Counted from the first letter of the stretch, positions 19,364-29,547 are shown. The stretch: 64,000 nt of DNA from Bowmanella sp. JS7-9 (GCF_004329715.1 NZ_JXSY01000015.1:124001-188000), one strand, 5' to 3'. Made by a program: numbers and translations. Notes: a model not told the origin generated them from the sequence alone.

Positions 19364-19733
19364 ACACCGCTCACCGGCCGGCTTAATCCGTCATCCGCTG
19401 GCGCTGCTGATATTAGTGCTGTTGCTGTTCGCCGCCTTGTATAGTCTGCTGGCACCGGCTGAGGCTGTGCCGTTTAAATTCAGCGCCGACTGGATGAATC
19501 ACAGTCTGTTATTTTGTGGATTAACCCTGCTGGTCAAACTGGCATTTAGCATCGCCATGCGCTGGCAATGGGTGATAATGCTGGTATTAGCCGCTGTGCT
19601 GGAGTGGATCCAGCAATGGGCACCGGGTCGCTCCGCAAGCTGGCAAGATTTTGGGTTTAACCTGTTGGGGATAGGCATAGGCATGGCCATTGTGGCCCTG
19701 ACATTTTTATCCAAACTGGAGCATCGGGACTAA
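19356..19733 (+). CDS. VanZ-like small membrane protein
   Basis: A 125-residue protein with about four hydrophobic helices. The DWMNHSLLFCGLTLL and LEWIQQWAPGRSASWQDFGFNLLGIGIG segments match the VanZ-like fold. Function is unknown in this family outside teicoplanin resistance. The start chosen is the ATG at 19356, which overlaps the previous stop by 8 bp; the longer frame from 19179 lies inside the preceding gene. It overlaps the next start by one base (TAATG). Confidence 0.8.
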   Translation: MPEHRSPAGLIRHPLALLILVLLLFAALYSLLAPAEAVPFKFSADWMNHSLLFCGLTLLVKLAFSIAMRWQWVIMLVLAAVLEWIQQWAPGRSASWQDFGFNLLGIGIGMAIVALTFLSKLEHRD

Positions 19734-20620
19734 TGCACATTGGGATTATGAGTCAGGGCGCCATCGCCAGTATCCTCGCCTGGCGCCTGCAAAAACTGGA
19801 TTTGCCTTATTGTGTGCTGAGTAAGCGGCCGCTGCATCCTGTGCAGATAGAGACTCTGGAAGGTGAAGCCGACATGGTTTTACCCCCTGGTTGTAACGGC
19901 AAGATACCGGATGTGCTGCTGGTACCGCTGAAAGCCTGGCAGGTGATGACAGCACTGGAGCCGTTGGCCGCTAAATTACGTCAAACCAATACTGTCATTG
20001 CCCTGATGCACAATGGCATGGGCGTGGCGGAACAGGTTCATGCCCTGTTGCCAGACAACCCGCTGCTGGCAATTACTACCCGCTGTGGTGCGCTGCGGAT
20101 CGAATCGCAGCGAATCAGGCTGACTGGCACTGGTCTGACACAGGCCGGAGCAGTTGCCAATATCAGTGAGCCACACATGGCCCAACTCAGTGAATTGTTT
20201 AGCCGCCTGTTGCCGCCATTTGAATGGCAGCAGGATATTAATCAGGTGTTATGGGACAAACTGGCCATCAACGCGGTTATCAATCCGCTCAGTGCCCTGT
20301 ACCAATGTAAAAATGGTGAGCTGCTGCAGCCACGCTTCGACTTGCTGCATGAACAATTAGCCGCAGAGATTGCCGCAGTGATGGATACCGCGGGCGTTAG
20401 CCGCTCTGCTGCGCAATTACTTGCCAGCATTCGCGCAGTCGAACAGGCTACCGCACAGAACTATTCATCTATGAATCGGGATGTTACGGCCGGCAAACCG
20501 ACCGAAATTGATTTTATTAATGGCTTCATCAAGCAAAAAGGGGCCGCAACCGGAATTGCGACCCCTTTAAATAACGAGCTGGTCGAGCTTATTCAGGATG
20601 GTAAACCGCCACGTTGGTGA
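19733..20620 (+). CDS. Ketopantoate reductase-like protein (PanE/ApbA family)
   Basis: A 295-residue member of the family that reduces 2-dehydropantoate to pantoate with NADPH. The catalytic lysine is in WDKLAINAVINPLSALY and the substrate-binding glutamate in PTEIDFINGF, both intact. The N-terminal nucleotide motif is unusual: where PanE has GCGALG this protein has SQGAIA, so two of three glycines are replaced. It is coupled to the VanZ-like gene by a TAATG overlap, and its last 32 bp overlap the convergent thiI gene. It may be a true PanE or a relative with another role. Confidence 0.8.
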   Translation: MHIGIMSQGAIASILAWRLQKLDLPYCVLSKRPLHPVQIETLEGEADMVLPPGCNGKIPDVLLVPLKAWQVMTALEPLAAKLRQTNTVIALMHNGMGVAEQVHALLPDNPLLAITTRCGALRIESQRIRLTGTGLTQAGAVANISEPHMAQLSELFSRLLPPFEWQQDINQVLWDKLAINAVINPLSALYQCKNGELLQPRFDLLHEQLAAEIAAVMDTAGVSRSAAQLLASIRAVEQATAQNYSSMNRDVTAGKPTEIDFINGFIKQKGAATGIATPLNNELVELIQDGKPPRW

Positions 20621-22040
20621 AACCTTTCTCCTGCAGATAAAGGGCCTGTAGCTTGCTCATCACGCCACGTTCACAATACAACAGATACTGACGCTCTTTA
20701 GGTAAGTCACCAAATTTGCTGCCCAACTGATAAAACGGCATTAACTGGATCTCAGCGTCTACCTGCAAGGGTTTACGTTCCTGCTCAACCGGTGGGCGAA
20801 TATCCAGAATCACCGCATTATCCACGTCGCTTACCCGCTCGACTTCACGCAGATCGGCTTCGGTTTCTTTCAACAGGTCGCGAATATCTTCCACATTGGA
20901 TGCTCTGACCACCTGCTCAATGATCGACAGATCCAGTTTCGCTTCCTGCGCTTCCACATCCGCCAAACGGGCGGCAACAGTCGGTTTATTGGAAATGACG
21001 CCACAATACTCAGGAATGGTACGGGCAAAATCTTCCGTACCAATTTCACGGGCGGTATCGATAATCTCCTGTTTATCAGAGCAAATTAGCGGGCGCAGCA
21101 CCAGTTTATTGGTGACCTGATCGATAACATTAAGATTCGCCAGGGTTTGACTGGATACCTGACCAAGGCTTTCACCGGTCACCAACGCATCCACTTGCAG
21201 GTTATCCGCCACAATGGCCGCCGCACGCAGCATCATGCGCTTAAGCATCACGCCCATCAGGCCGTTATCCACCTGCTCCAGAATCATTTGCACTACAGGG
21301 GCAAAGTCAACCGCGATAAATTTGACCCGGTGTGATGCTCCGAACTGCTTCCACAGATAGTGGCTCACCTCTCGTACGCCGATTTCGTGCTCAGTACCAC
21401 CTAAGTTAAAAAACACGAAATGGGTACGCGCCCCACGACGGATCATCTGATAGCTGGCAACGCCGGAGTCAAAGCCACCGGACATCAGCGACAACACTTC
21501 GCCCTGGGTTGGGATTGGGAAGCCTCCGAGACCGGCGGTGCGCTTATCGACCATTATCAACTGGTCGTTTTCCACTTCGAGATTGATTACCACGTCAGGC
21601 TTTTTCAGGCTCACGCCACCGGTATCACAGTGCTGATTCAGCCCACCACCAACATAAGCGGCAATTTGAGTGGAGGTGTATTCATGCTTACCACGGCGTT
21701 TTACGCGCACGGCAAAGGTTTTTCCCGCCAGTTTGTCCTGCCAGTGCGGTTTAACCTGCTCATAGATATCGTGCAAATCGGTATAGGTCGACTGACGCAC
21801 CTGCATAAAATATTCGATGCCGGGAATCCGGCTTAACTGCATCGCGGCCAGTTCCACTGACTCAGGATCGTCCGTTTTCACATTGACCAATAATTTATCC
21901 CACAGGTTGGTCACGCCCACATCAAACGGATATGGCCGAAATACATTGCGGATATTGGATTCTAAAATGCGGGTAAAGCGTTTACGGACTGAATTACTTT
22001 TGATGGTGATTTCAGAATGCAAACGAACGATAAACTTCAT
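20589..22040 (-). CDS. thiI: tRNA 4-thiouridine synthase / thiamine sulfur carrier enzyme
   Basis: Adenylates uridine 8 of tRNA and transfers sulfur to it; also serves thiazole synthesis. It has 483 residues from the ATG at 22038-22040, which gives the family's MKFIV start; an in-frame extension to 22061 is not needed. A THUMP domain occupies about residues 60-165, the PP-loop SGGFDSG lies near 185, and a conserved EYCGVIS cysteine is near 342. A C-terminal rhodanese domain carries the persulfide cysteine in YCERGVMS. Its 3' end overlaps the PanE-like gene on the other strand by 32 bp. Confidence 0.95.
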   Translation of the reverse strand: MKFIVRLHSEITIKSNSVRKRFTRILESNIRNVFRPYPFDVGVTNLWDKLLVNVKTDDPESVELAAMQLSRIPGIEYFMQVRQSTYTDLHDIYEQVKPHWQDKLAGKTFAVRVKRRGKHEYTSTQIAAYVGGGLNQHCDTGGVSLKKPDVVINLEVENDQLIMVDKRTAGLGGFPIPTQGEVLSLMSGGFDSGVASYQMIRRGARTHFVFFNLGGTEHEIGVREVSHYLWKQFGASHRVKFIAVDFAPVVQMILEQVDNGLMGVMLKRMMLRAAAIVADNLQVDALVTGESLGQVSSQTLANLNVIDQVTNKLVLRPLICSDKQEIIDTAREIGTEDFARTIPEYCGVISNKPTVAARLADVEAQEAKLDLSIIEQVVRASNVEDIRDLLKETEADLREVERVSDVDNAVILDIRPPVEQERKPLQVDAEIQLMPFYQLGSKFGDLPKERQYLLYCERGVMSKLQALYLQEKGFTNVAVYHPE

Positions 22041-22108
22041 AACAACCGGGCACATGAACAAAAAGGGCGCGGATTATACACAATAGCACCCTGTTTGGGA
22101 AAAAATGC

Positions 22109-23044
22109 CTATTGTGCCGGCGGCAACAAATTAATCGGATTGCCCTCTTTGGCCTTACCCTGCATCACGGTAATTTCGACCCGGCGATTGCGGCCACGAT
22201 TTTGCGGATTATCATTCTCAGCCAGCGGTTGTGTACTGCCCCTACCGACAATCATCATGCGGTTTTCGTCAAATTCCGGTACCCGGCGCAATTCCTCGGC
22301 CACCGCTACCGCACGCTGAACCGACAACTCCCAGTTAGAGCGATATAACTCATTGGAAATGCGTTGGTTATCAGAGTGACCGGACACCACCACTTCACCG
22401 GGAATATCGGATAATGCCGTCGCTATGCGACGAATAATCGGCTTGAACTGTGGCTGCAGGAACGCCGAACCGGCAGAAAACGACCCCTGCTCACGGATAC
22501 GGATGATCAACTGTTGCCCCAGCGACTCCAGCTCCACCGCGCCATCGAGAATTTCTTTTTGCAGCTGCTCTGCCACTTTCTTCATCTGCTGATTGATTTG
22601 CTCATCTTCTGCACTGGCCACTGAGGCCGCCGCTGAGCTTTCCGTGGCCGTATTTTGCGCCTGACCACCGCGTTGATTGCCATCCTGATTCTGTTTGCCG
22701 CCAGAGGTATCCTCTTCACCGGCCTGGAATTCCAGTGTCGGCTGGGTCAATTCCATAGTGTGTTGCTGAATTTCATCGATTGGCGTTGGATCCGGGCGGC
22801 CCGGTTTAAATTCCATCGCAATTACGCTGGTACCTTTGGGAATGTCTTTGGCTTCAATTTTATTCTGCACGCCAAAGGCGTACTTCATGGAGCCGGCAAT
22901 CTGCTTGAACTTCAGTACGTCCATCTCGGAAAACGCCAGCAGCAGTACGAAGAAGCACATCAAAAGCGACATCAGGTCGGCAAAGGTTCCCATCCAGCCG
23001 GGTAGACCCGGCGGTGGACATTTTGGGCAGACTTGGTCAGACAT
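22109..23044 (-). CDS. pomB: Flagellar motor stator protein PomB
   Basis: The stator B subunit, which anchors to peptidoglycan and conducts ions with PomA. It has 311 residues. The N-terminus MSDQVCPKCPPPGLPGWMGTF leads to a single transmembrane helix with the ion-binding Asp23 in FADLMSLLM. A plug and linker region rich in Gln and Ser follows (about 75-165), then an OmpA-like domain with VVSGHSDNQRI and a NRGRNRRVEITV end. It begins 6 bp after pomA. The PomB-type start suggests sodium drive, an inference from family. Confidence 0.95.
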   Translation of the reverse strand: MSDQVCPKCPPPGLPGWMGTFADLMSLLMCFFVLLLAFSEMDVLKFKQIAGSMKYAFGVQNKIEAKDIPKGTSVIAMEFKPGRPDPTPIDEIQQHTMELTQPTLEFQAGEEDTSGGKQNQDGNQRGGQAQNTATESSAAASVASAEDEQINQQMKKVAEQLQKEILDGAVELESLGQQLIIRIREQGSFSAGSAFLQPQFKPIIRRIATALSDIPGEVVVSGHSDNQRISNELYRSNWELSVQRAVAVAEELRRVPEFDENRMMIVGRGSTQPLAENDNPQNRGRNRRVEITVMQGKAKEGNPINLLPPAQ

Positions 23045-23050
23045 AATTGA

Positions 23051-23812
23051 TTACTCTGCCGCCGCGGCGTTACGTTTTTTCTCCGCCAGGTAGTTTTTTA
23101 AAATGCCTTCGATGACTCGTGGGTTCTGGCCGTCGGCAATACCGATAATACCATCAAGGATCAGTGACTGGTTGGTGGACTCTTCTCTGGTTCGCTTGAG
23201 CAATTTTTCCGCAAATGGGATACACACGACGTTTGCTAAAAACGCACCGTACAAAGTGGTTAACAAGGCTACCGCCATGGCAGGCCCGATAGCTTTCGGG
23301 TCATCCATGTTGGCCAGCATCGCCACCAGGCCGATCAGGGTCCCGATCATGCCCATGGCCGGGGCAATATCGCCGAGCGATTTAAAAAATGCCGCGCCGC
23401 TTTCGTGACGCTCGGCACTTAACGCAATGTCTTTGCTCAGGGTGCTTCGCACCACTTCCACATCGTGGCCATCGACCAGCATATCCACACCTTTTTGCAT
23501 AAAGGGCGAACTGATCTCGGCTTCTTCTAGCGCGAGAAAACCGCCTTTACGCGCCGCGTCTGCCATTTCTACGATTTTGGCAATCAGCTCCTCTGGTACA
23601 TCGGATTTAAACATAAACGCTTTACCGACCACTTTACCAATGCCAAGGAACTGCGGCAGTGTGTAGTGGGCCATGACCACAAACAGCGAACCACAAAATA
23701 CAATCAATACCGACGGGATATCGATAAACATCGCAAGGCTGCCACTCATCAGCATCGCCATCACGATAAAACCAATTGAGCCTATCAATCCAATCAGAGT
23801 TGCTAAATCCAC
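23051..23812 (-). CDS. pomA: Flagellar motor stator protein PomA
   Basis: The stator A subunit, which transmits torque to FliG. It has 253 residues with four membrane segments: two near the N-terminus (about 5-25 and 30-48) and two at about 145-200 (GDIAPAMGMIGTLIGLVAML, then ALLTTLYGAFLANVVCIPFAEKL). The cytoplasmic loop between contains charged residues that contact the rotor. It lies in front of pomB and close upstream of a sigma-28-like site. The pair lies about 13 kb from the flagellar locus. Confidence 0.95.
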   Translation of the reverse strand: MDLATLIGLIGSIGFIVMAMLMSGSLAMFIDIPSVLIVFCGSLFVVMAHYTLPQFLGIGKVVGKAFMFKSDVPEELIAKIVEMADAARKGGFLALEEAEISSPFMQKGVDMLVDGHDVEVVRSTLSKDIALSAERHESGAAFFKSLGDIAPAMGMIGTLIGLVAMLANMDDPKAIGPAMAVALLTTLYGAFLANVVCIPFAEKLLKRTREESTNQSLILDGIIGIADGQNPRVIEGILKNYLAEKKRNAAAAE

Positions 23813-23921
23813 CTGTCTCTCTCCACCGGGGTAACACGTTGGTTATTATTATTACTGAGCTTAGCTAAAATCCTAAATTGATTTATGCAAAGCTACAATT
23901 GAAACTAAACAATTCAACATG

Positions 23922-23948
23922 TTATCGACATTTTCAGGCCTTTCTGAA
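23922..23948 (-). promoter_or_regulatory. Possible sigma-28 promoter for pomAB
   Basis: The minus strand has GTCGATAA at the -10 place (23922-23929), identical to the flagellin 3 site, eleven bases after a weak -35 (TTCAGAAA). It lies about 110 bp before pomA, in the gap shared with xseB (23813-24025). Confidence 0.4.
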
Positions 23949-24025
23949 CCTCTTATTCACGGTAAAATACATTGACCCTGCACACCCCCTCAGGTATGGT
24001 TCGCGGGTTTAACGCGAGGCCTGTT

Positions 24026-24274
24026 ATGAGTGAAAAAGTAGCATTGGAAAACCTGTCTTTTGAGCAAGCGCTGTTAGAGCTTGAGCAAATTGTCGGGCAC
24101 ATGGAACAAGGCGATATTCCGCTTGAACAAGCGTTGGCGAATTTCGAACGCGGCGTTTCGTTGGCGCGACACAGCCAACAGAAGCTCAGCCAGGCTGAGC
24201 AAAAAGTAAAGATTCTATTATCCCAGCAACAAGTCGCCCCGCTGTCTGATTTTACCCCTGATAGCGAGGACTAA
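24026..24274 (+). CDS. xseB: Exodeoxyribonuclease VII small subunit
   Basis: The small subunit of ExoVII, which degrades single-stranded DNA with XseA. It has 82 residues from the ATG at 24026, preceded by a GAGG site; the upstream frame to 23972 is probably untranslated. The family core [20 protein letters not shown] and the [16 protein letters not shown] helix fill residues 8-52. It is the first gene of xseB-ispA-dxs, 1 bp before ispA. Confidence 0.95.
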   Translation: MSEKVALENLSFEQALLELEQIVGHMEQGDIPLEQALANFERGVSLARHSQQKLSQAEQKVKILLSQQQVAPLSDFTPDSED

Positions 24275-24275
24275 T

Positions 24276-25163
24276 ATGTCTATCTCTGCGCTGATGTCTG
24301 CCAATCAGACTTTGATTGCAGCGGGCTTAGCTGATGCTATCGCCGTTCTTCCATCTCAGCCTGCACGCCTGCGCGATGCCATGCATTACAGTTTAACCCA
24401 GGGTGGCAAACGCATTCGCCCTCAATTGGTTTATCTGACGGGCAACATGCTGGGTGCTTGCCAGCAGGATCTGACGCCGTTGGCCGTGGCAGTAGAATGT
24501 ATTCACGCCTATTCACTGGTGCATGATGATCTGCCGGCAATGGACGATGACGATTTGCGCCGTGGTAAACCGACCTGCCATATTGCATTTGACGAAGCCA
24601 CCGCCATTTTGGCCGGTGACGCGCTGCAAACCCTGGCTTTCGATACCCTGCTCAACGCCACATTGAGTCCAGCCAGTGACCCGCAACGTATCGATGTAAT
24701 CCGCCATTTAAGTGCGGCGGCAGGTTTTGCCGGCATGTGCGGCGGTCAGGCTATGGATCTGGATGCGACGGATAAACACATCAGTCTCGACGCGCTGGCC
24801 ACCCTGCACCGCAAAAAAACCGGCGCATTAATCCGCGCAGCAGTACTGATGCCCGCAGTGTTAACCAAACAACCAGAACCTGTGTTGGACGCGTTGCATC
24901 AGTTTGCCGATTCACTGGGGCTGGCGTTTCAGGTGCAGGATGACATTCTGGATATCACCAGTGACACTGAGACCTTAGGCAAGCCGCAGGGCTCTGACCT
25001 GGAAAACCACAAAAGTACCTATCCGGCACTATTGGGTTTAGCGGGTGCCGAGGCTCATGCCCAACAGTTATTTGATCAGGCACTACACGCGTTGGACGCT
25101 TTACCCTACAATACCCAGCAATTAAAAGAATTTGCGGGACTTCTGATTAACCGCAATAACTAA
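24276..25163 (+). CDS. ispA: Farnesyl diphosphate synthase
   Basis: Condenses isopentenyl diphosphate with dimethylallyl and geranyl diphosphate. It has 295 residues. The first aspartate-rich motif is [10 protein letters not shown] with a following RRGKPT, and the second is QVQDDILD, both with full aspartates. The [14 protein letters not shown] block is near residue 37. It lies between xseB and dxs in the order found in E. coli, supplying prenyl chains for quinones and undecaprenyl phosphate. Confidence 0.96.
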   Translation: MSISALMSANQTLIAAGLADAIAVLPSQPARLRDAMHYSLTQGGKRIRPQLVYLTGNMLGACQQDLTPLAVAVECIHAYSLVHDDLPAMDDDDLRRGKPTCHIAFDEATAILAGDALQTLAFDTLLNATLSPASDPQRIDVIRHLSAAAGFAGMCGGQAMDLDATDKHISLDALATLHRKKTGALIRAAVLMPAVLTKQPEPVLDALHQFADSLGLAFQVQDDILDITSDTETLGKPQGSDLENHKSTYPALLGLAGAEAHAQQLFDQALHALDALPYNTQQLKEFAGLLINRNN

Positions 25164-25179
25164 ATTACACAGCAGATTC

Positions 25180-27042
25180 ATGAGCTTAGATTTACAACAC
25201 TACCCTATCCTGGCCGGCGCTAATACACCGGACGAATTACGTAAGCTGCCACGGGAAAAATTACGTCAACTGGCCGATGAGTTGCGCCAGTATCTGCTGA
25301 CCAGCGTAAGTATCAGTAGCGGCCATTTTGCCTCTGGCCTCGGTACAGTCGAACTGACTGTGGCCCTGCATTACGTGTATAACACGCCATTTGACCGCGT
25401 GATTTGGGACGTAGGCCACCAGGCTTATCCACATAAAATCATGACAGGTCGTCGCGAGCGCATGACCAGTATTCGCCAAAAAGGCGGTTTACATCCGTTT
25501 CCCTGGCCACCCGAGTCAGAATACGACACCTTTGCGGTAGGCCATTCATCTACTTCGATTAGTGCCGCATTGGGCATGGCGATTGCTGCCGAAAAAGAAC
25601 AGCAGGGTCGCAAAGTGGTTGCTGTGATTGGTGACGGTGCGTTAACCGCCGGTATGGCCTTTGAGGCAATGAATCATGCCGGCGACATCAACAAAGATAT
25701 GTTGGTGGTGTTAAACGACAATGAGATGTCTATTTCTGAAAACGTTGGCGCACTGAACAGCCATTTGGCGCGTTTATTAACCGGCAACGTGTTTAACTCG
25801 ATTCGCGAAGGCGGTAAGAAGATCCTCAACACCGTGCCCCCGATCAAAGAATTTGCCAGCCGTGCCGAAGAGCACATCAAAGGCATGGTAGTACCGGGAA
25901 CCATTTTCGAAGAGCTGGGCTTTAACTATATTGGCCCTATCGATGGGCACGATGTGCTGGGCGTAGTGGATACCCTGCGCAATATGCGCGGCATGAAAGG
26001 TCCGCAGATCCTGCACGTAGTGACTAAAAAAGGCAAAGGCTTCGAACTGGCCGAAAAAGACCCGATTAAATATCACGCCGTACCTAAATTCGACCCTACG
26101 CAGGATGGTTTACCCGTCAGCAAGGCCAGCAAGCCGTCATTCTCGAATATCTTCGGTGATTGGCTTTGCGACATGGCTGCGCAGGATCCGAAATTAATGG
26201 CTATTACGCCGGCGATGCGCGAAGGCTCCGGCATGGTGCGCTTCTCACGGGAATTCCCTAAACAGTATTTCGATGTGGCGATTGCCGAGCAGCATGCGGT
26301 CACCCTGGCAGCCGGCATGGCAATAGATGGGTTAAAACCGGTCGTCGCCATCTATTCCTCTTTCCTGCAACGCGCCTACGATCAGTTAATCCATGACGTA
26401 GCGCTGCAAAACTTGCCGGTGTTGTTCGCCATCGACCGCGCTGGCATTGTCGGTGCAGACGGCCCAACTCACCAGGGTGCGTTCGATATCAGCTTTATGC
26501 GCTGTATTCCGAACATGGTTATCATGACCCCGTCAGATGAAGATGAATGCCGTCAGATGCTGTACACAGGTCATCAATACCCTGGCCCTGCAGCCGTGCG
26601 CTATCCGCGCGGTAGCGGCACAGGTATTACCCCAAATGCGCAAATGACCGAACTGGAAATCGGTAAAGGTCGGGTGCTGCGTGAGGGCAAACGGGTCGCG
26701 ATTCTCAATTTCGGTAACCTGGTGGGTGAAGCTCGGCAGGCGGCAGAGCAATTGGACGCTACCCTTGCCGATATGCGTTTCGTAAAACCGTTAGATACCG
26801 CCCTGATCGAGCAACTTGCCGCCAACCATGAGTTATTGGTGACAGTAGAAGATCATGCGATCGCCGGTGGCGCAGGCAGCGCAGTGGGTGAATACCTGCA
26901 GGACATGGGGCTGACTGTCAAACTGCTGAAAGTCGGCTTGCCAGATGCGTTTATTATGCAGGGCACTCAACAGGAAATGTATGCAGAGCACCAAATGGAC
27001 GCCGCTGGTATTATCGCGCAGGTGAATAAAAGACTGAGCTAA
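25180..27042 (+). CDS. dxs: 1-deoxy-D-xylulose-5-phosphate synthase
   Basis: Joins pyruvate and glyceraldehyde-3-phosphate using thiamine diphosphate, the entry step of the MEP isoprenoid pathway. It has 620 residues. The thiamine motif [15 protein letters not shown] is near residue 151, the N-terminal GHQAYPHKI block near 79, and the transketolase central domain has [16 protein letters not shown]. It starts 16 bp after ispA and closes the operon at a shared terminator with pgpA. Confidence 0.98.
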   Translation: MSLDLQHYPILAGANTPDELRKLPREKLRQLADELRQYLLTSVSISSGHFASGLGTVELTVALHYVYNTPFDRVIWDVGHQAYPHKIMTGRRERMTSIRQKGGLHPFPWPPESEYDTFAVGHSSTSISAALGMAIAAEKEQQGRKVVAVIGDGALTAGMAFEAMNHAGDINKDMLVVLNDNEMSISENVGALNSHLARLLTGNVFNSIREGGKKILNTVPPIKEFASRAEEHIKGMVVPGTIFEELGFNYIGPIDGHDVLGVVDTLRNMRGMKGPQILHVVTKKGKGFELAEKDPIKYHAVPKFDPTQDGLPVSKASKPSFSNIFGDWLCDMAAQDPKLMAITPAMREGSGMVRFSREFPKQYFDVAIAEQHAVTLAAGMAIDGLKPVVAIYSSFLQRAYDQLIHDVALQNLPVLFAIDRAGIVGADGPTHQGAFDISFMRCIPNMVIMTPSDEDECRQMLYTGHQYPGPAAVRYPRGSGTGITPNAQMTELEIGKGRVLREGKRVAILNFGNLVGEARQAAEQLDATLADMRFVKPLDTALIEQLAANHELLVTVEDHAIAGGAGSAVGEYLQDMGLTVKLLKVGLPDAFIMQGTQQEMYAEHQMDAAGIIAQVNKRLS

Positions 27043-27071
27043 CGCCCCGTGGCGGTAACCATCAGGAATCA

Positions 27072-27098
27072 AAAAGGCCTGCTTACAGCAGGCCTTTT
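27072..27098. terminator. Bidirectional terminator between dxs and pgpA
   Basis: A 12-bp perfect palindrome AAAAGGCCTGCT/AGCAGGCCTTTT with a TAC loop serves both convergent units; it overlaps the pgpA 3' end. Confidence 0.85.
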
Positions 27099-27568
27099 AC
27101 GTAGATAAAATAAAGACTTATCGCCGCCAGCACGCCAGCCAGAATATCGTCCAGCATAATGCCCAATCCACCGTGCACATGCCTGTCCAGATAGCTGATG
27201 GGCCAGGGTTTGAGGATATCAAACAGACGAAACAGCACAAAACCGGCCAACAAGGTTTGCCAGCTAAGCGGCACCAACAGCATGGTCAGCATAAAACCCG
27301 CCACTTCATCCCATACAATAGCTGAATGATCATGCACGCCCATATCGCTAGCGGTTTGTCCGCAAATTTTGATCCCTATGACGCAGGCAACTGCGGTCAG
27401 CAACACGAATGCTGCATAGGGTAACAATCCACATAGAATCACCACTGGCACAGCGGCCAGCGTACCGAACGTGCCGGGCATAAATGGCGCAAGGCCTGAG
27501 CCGAATCCTAACGCCAGAAAATGCCAGGGATTTCGCATAGAAAGCTTTTGGCGTAACGCCGGGATCAT
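27083..27568 (-). CDS. pgpA: Phosphatidylglycerophosphatase A
   Basis: An inner-membrane enzyme that removes phosphate from phosphatidylglycerol phosphate. It has 161 residues. Family blocks are GFGSGLAPFMPGTFGTLAAV near 21, the VWDEVAGFMLTM segment with acidic residues, and FRLFDILKPWPI followed by GGLGIMLDDILAG. The ATG overlaps the thiL stop by 4 bp (ATGA). It is the last gene of the rib-nusB-thiL run. Confidence 0.94.
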   Translation of the reverse strand: MIPALRQKLSMRNPWHFLALGFGSGLAPFMPGTFGTLAAVPVVILCGLLPYAAFVLLTAVACVIGIKICGQTASDMGVHDHSAIVWDEVAGFMLTMLLVPLSWQTLLAGFVLFRLFDILKPWPISYLDRHVHGGLGIMLDDILAGVLAAISLYFIYVKGLL

Positions 27569-28545
27569 TCGACGCTCTCTTCTAACGCAAAGTGCTGATA
27601 ACCACGGCGCTGCAGTTGGTAGGCCTGTTTATTCCATTGCAACTGGATTTTGCCGGTCTGGCCAGTTAACTGGCCGATACAGGTCACGGGCACATTGCAT
27701 TGCAGCATACTGCGCTCCAGATTAGTCACCTGCTCCTGCGGCACACTAAACAACAATTCGTAGTCATCGCCACTGGTCAGGGCCAAATCTATTGCTTGTT
27801 GCTGCCCGACTTCGGCAAGCAGTTCAGCGGATAGTGGCAAATGTTCAAGCTGTAACAGTGCCCCTACGCCTGAGCCTTGCAAAATATGTTGCAAGTCCAC
27901 CAGCAAGCCATCGGAAATATCGATACAAGCCGATGCAATGCGGCGTAAATTATTGCCCGCCAGTACCCGTGGCGTAGGAAAATCCAAACGTTTGCGCAGA
28001 TAGCTGGCATTGCCAGCTGCGGCCTGATGTTTGTCCAGCGCAATCGCAAGACCTAAGCCCGCATCGCCGACACAACCTGTCACGTAGAGCAAATCCCCAG
28101 GTTTACCGCCTTTACGGGTAATTGCCTGTTTCTCAGGTACAAAGCCATGAGCGGTGATAGTAATCACCAGTGGCCCCTGCACGGTATCGCCACCAATCAA
28201 CTGCACCGAGTAGTACTCGCACTGGGCAAGCAGGGTTGCAGAGAATCGCGCTAACCAGTCAGGATCCCCCGTAGGCATACTGAGGGACAAATTAATCCAT
28301 GCAGGCTCTGCGCCCATTGCCGCCAAGTCACTCAGGCTAACCGCCAGTGACTTATGTGCGATGGCTTCCGGACTGGAATCTTGTGGGAAATGAACACCGC
28401 TAACCAGGGTGTCGGTGGTGATGGCTAACTGCTGCCCGGCGGGGACCTGCGTGATGGCGCAATCGTCCCCGATAGGCAAGATAACATCCTTGCGCTGACA
28501 GTTTTGCTTGGTAAAAAAACTGTCAATAATCGTGAATTCTTTCAC
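27565..28545 (-). CDS. thiL: Thiamine-monophosphate kinase
   Basis: Phosphorylates thiamine monophosphate to the active diphosphate. It has 326 residues of the AIR synthase-like fold. Blocks seen are an N-terminal IGDDCAITQV, TTDTLVSGVHF, the SDLAAMGAEPAWINLSLSMP segment, GGDTVQGPLVIT and DISDGLLVDLQHI. It follows nusB by 30 bp and overlaps pgpA. Confidence 0.95.
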   Translation of the reverse strand: MKEFTIIDSFFTKQNCQRKDVILPIGDDCAITQVPAGQQLAITTDTLVSGVHFPQDSSPEAIAHKSLAVSLSDLAAMGAEPAWINLSLSMPTGDPDWLARFSATLLAQCEYYSVQLIGGDTVQGPLVITITAHGFVPEKQAITRKGGKPGDLLYVTGCVGDAGLGLAIALDKHQAAAGNASYLRKRLDFPTPRVLAGNNLRRIASACIDISDGLLVDLQHILQGSGVGALLQLEHLPLSAELLAEVGQQQAIDLALTSGDDYELLFSVPQEQVTNLERSMLQCNVPVTCIGQLTGQTGKIQLQWNKQAYQLQRRGYQHFALEESVE

Positions 28546-28575
28546 TTTATTAACCCTGATACGTTTGCCCTCAGA

Positions 28576-29001
28576 TTACTGGGCTTTTTCGTACTTTCTC
28601 AGCGTCTTAACGGCTTTATCCAGTACACCGTTAATAAAGCGATGGCTTTCTTCTGCGCCAAAGGTTTTGGCCAGTTCAATCGCTTCATTGATAACGACTT
28701 TGAATGGGATTTCTACCCGATGCACTAACTCATAGGTAGCCAAACGCAGAATCGCCTTTTCAACCGGATCGATCTCTTCCGGCAAACGCCCCAAATACGG
28801 CTTAATGGTGTCATCCAGGCCAGAAGCTTGTTTGATCACTTCACGCAATAACTCCTGAAAGTAAGCCATATCGACTGCTTTCATATCGTTATTGGTGGCA
28901 AGATTCAGCTCGATTTGTCTGCTCGAGTTGCCAGACATTTGCCAGGAATAAATACCTTGTACGGCCAGCTCACGGGCCAAATGACGTGCAGATGGTTTCA
29001 C
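28576..29001 (-). CDS. nusB: Transcription antitermination factor NusB
   Basis: Binds boxA RNA with NusE (S10) for antitermination of rRNA operons. It is 141 residues and all-helical. The conserved parts are ARELAVQGIYSWQMSG at residues 9-24, the central DPVEKAILRLATYEL and VVINEAIELAKTFG, and FINGVLDKAV at the end. It starts 2 bp after the ribH stop; the ribH-nusB pair is widespread. Confidence 0.96.
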   Translation of the reverse strand: MKPSARHLARELAVQGIYSWQMSGNSSRQIELNLATNNDMKAVDMAYFQELLREVIKQASGLDDTIKPYLGRLPEEIDPVEKAILRLATYELVHRVEIPFKVVINEAIELAKTFGAEESHRFINGVLDKAVKTLRKYEKAQ

Positions 29002-29003
29002 AA

Positions 29004-29474
29004 TCAGGCTCCAATCGCGTCCATTACGTTAACCATTTCCAATGCGCCCAGCGCGGCTTCAGATCCTTTATTGCCGGCTTTTGTGCCACTGCGTTCAATA
29101 GCTTGTTCGATACTGTCGGTGGTGATCACGCCAAATGATACCGGGATGGCGTATTCAAGTGATACCTGGGCCAGACCTTTGTTACATTCACCGGCAACAA
29201 AATCAAAATGTGGTGTACCACCACGGATAACGGCGCCCAGTGCAATTATGGCGTCAAATTGGCCGCTTTGTGCCAGTTTCTTGGCTGCCAGTGGCAACTC
29301 ATAGGCACCCGGAACACGCACTACCGTAATATCCTGCTCATTCACTTCGCCGTGGCGCTCCAGGGTATCTAAGGCGCCATCGAGCAATGACTCAACGACA
29401 AAACTGTTAAACCGTGAAACCACCAGCGCAAATTTCTTACCTGTTGCGCGAATATTGCCTTCAATTACTTTCAT
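29004..29474 (-). CDS. ribH: 6,7-dimethyl-8-ribityllumazine synthase
   Basis: Condenses the ribityl pyrimidine with dihydroxybutanone phosphate, the step before riboflavin; it forms a 60-mer or decamer shell. It has 156 residues. Blocks are [36 protein letters not shown], the [19 protein letters not shown] active-site loop and [13 protein letters not shown]. It lies between ribBA (73 bp gap) and nusB. Confidence 0.96.
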   Translation of the reverse strand: MKVIEGNIRATGKKFALVVSRFNSFVVESLLDGALDTLERHGEVNEQDITVVRVPGAYELPLAAKKLAQSGQFDAIIALGAVIRGGTPHFDFVAGECNKGLAQVSLEYAIPVSFGVITTDSIEQAIERSGTKAGNKGSEAALGALEMVNVMDAIGA

Positions 29475-29547
29475 TGTGATGTCCCATAAAAAAACGGCGC
29501 ATAGTGTAGCACAGCGCTAAGGCTGAGCCGTACAACTTCTTGCTGAA

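Noticed and set aside
23813-24025. Protein frame from 23972 upstream of xseB
   Set aside because: It is only an upstream extension of xseB; the GAGG site and conserved sequence support the start at 24026.
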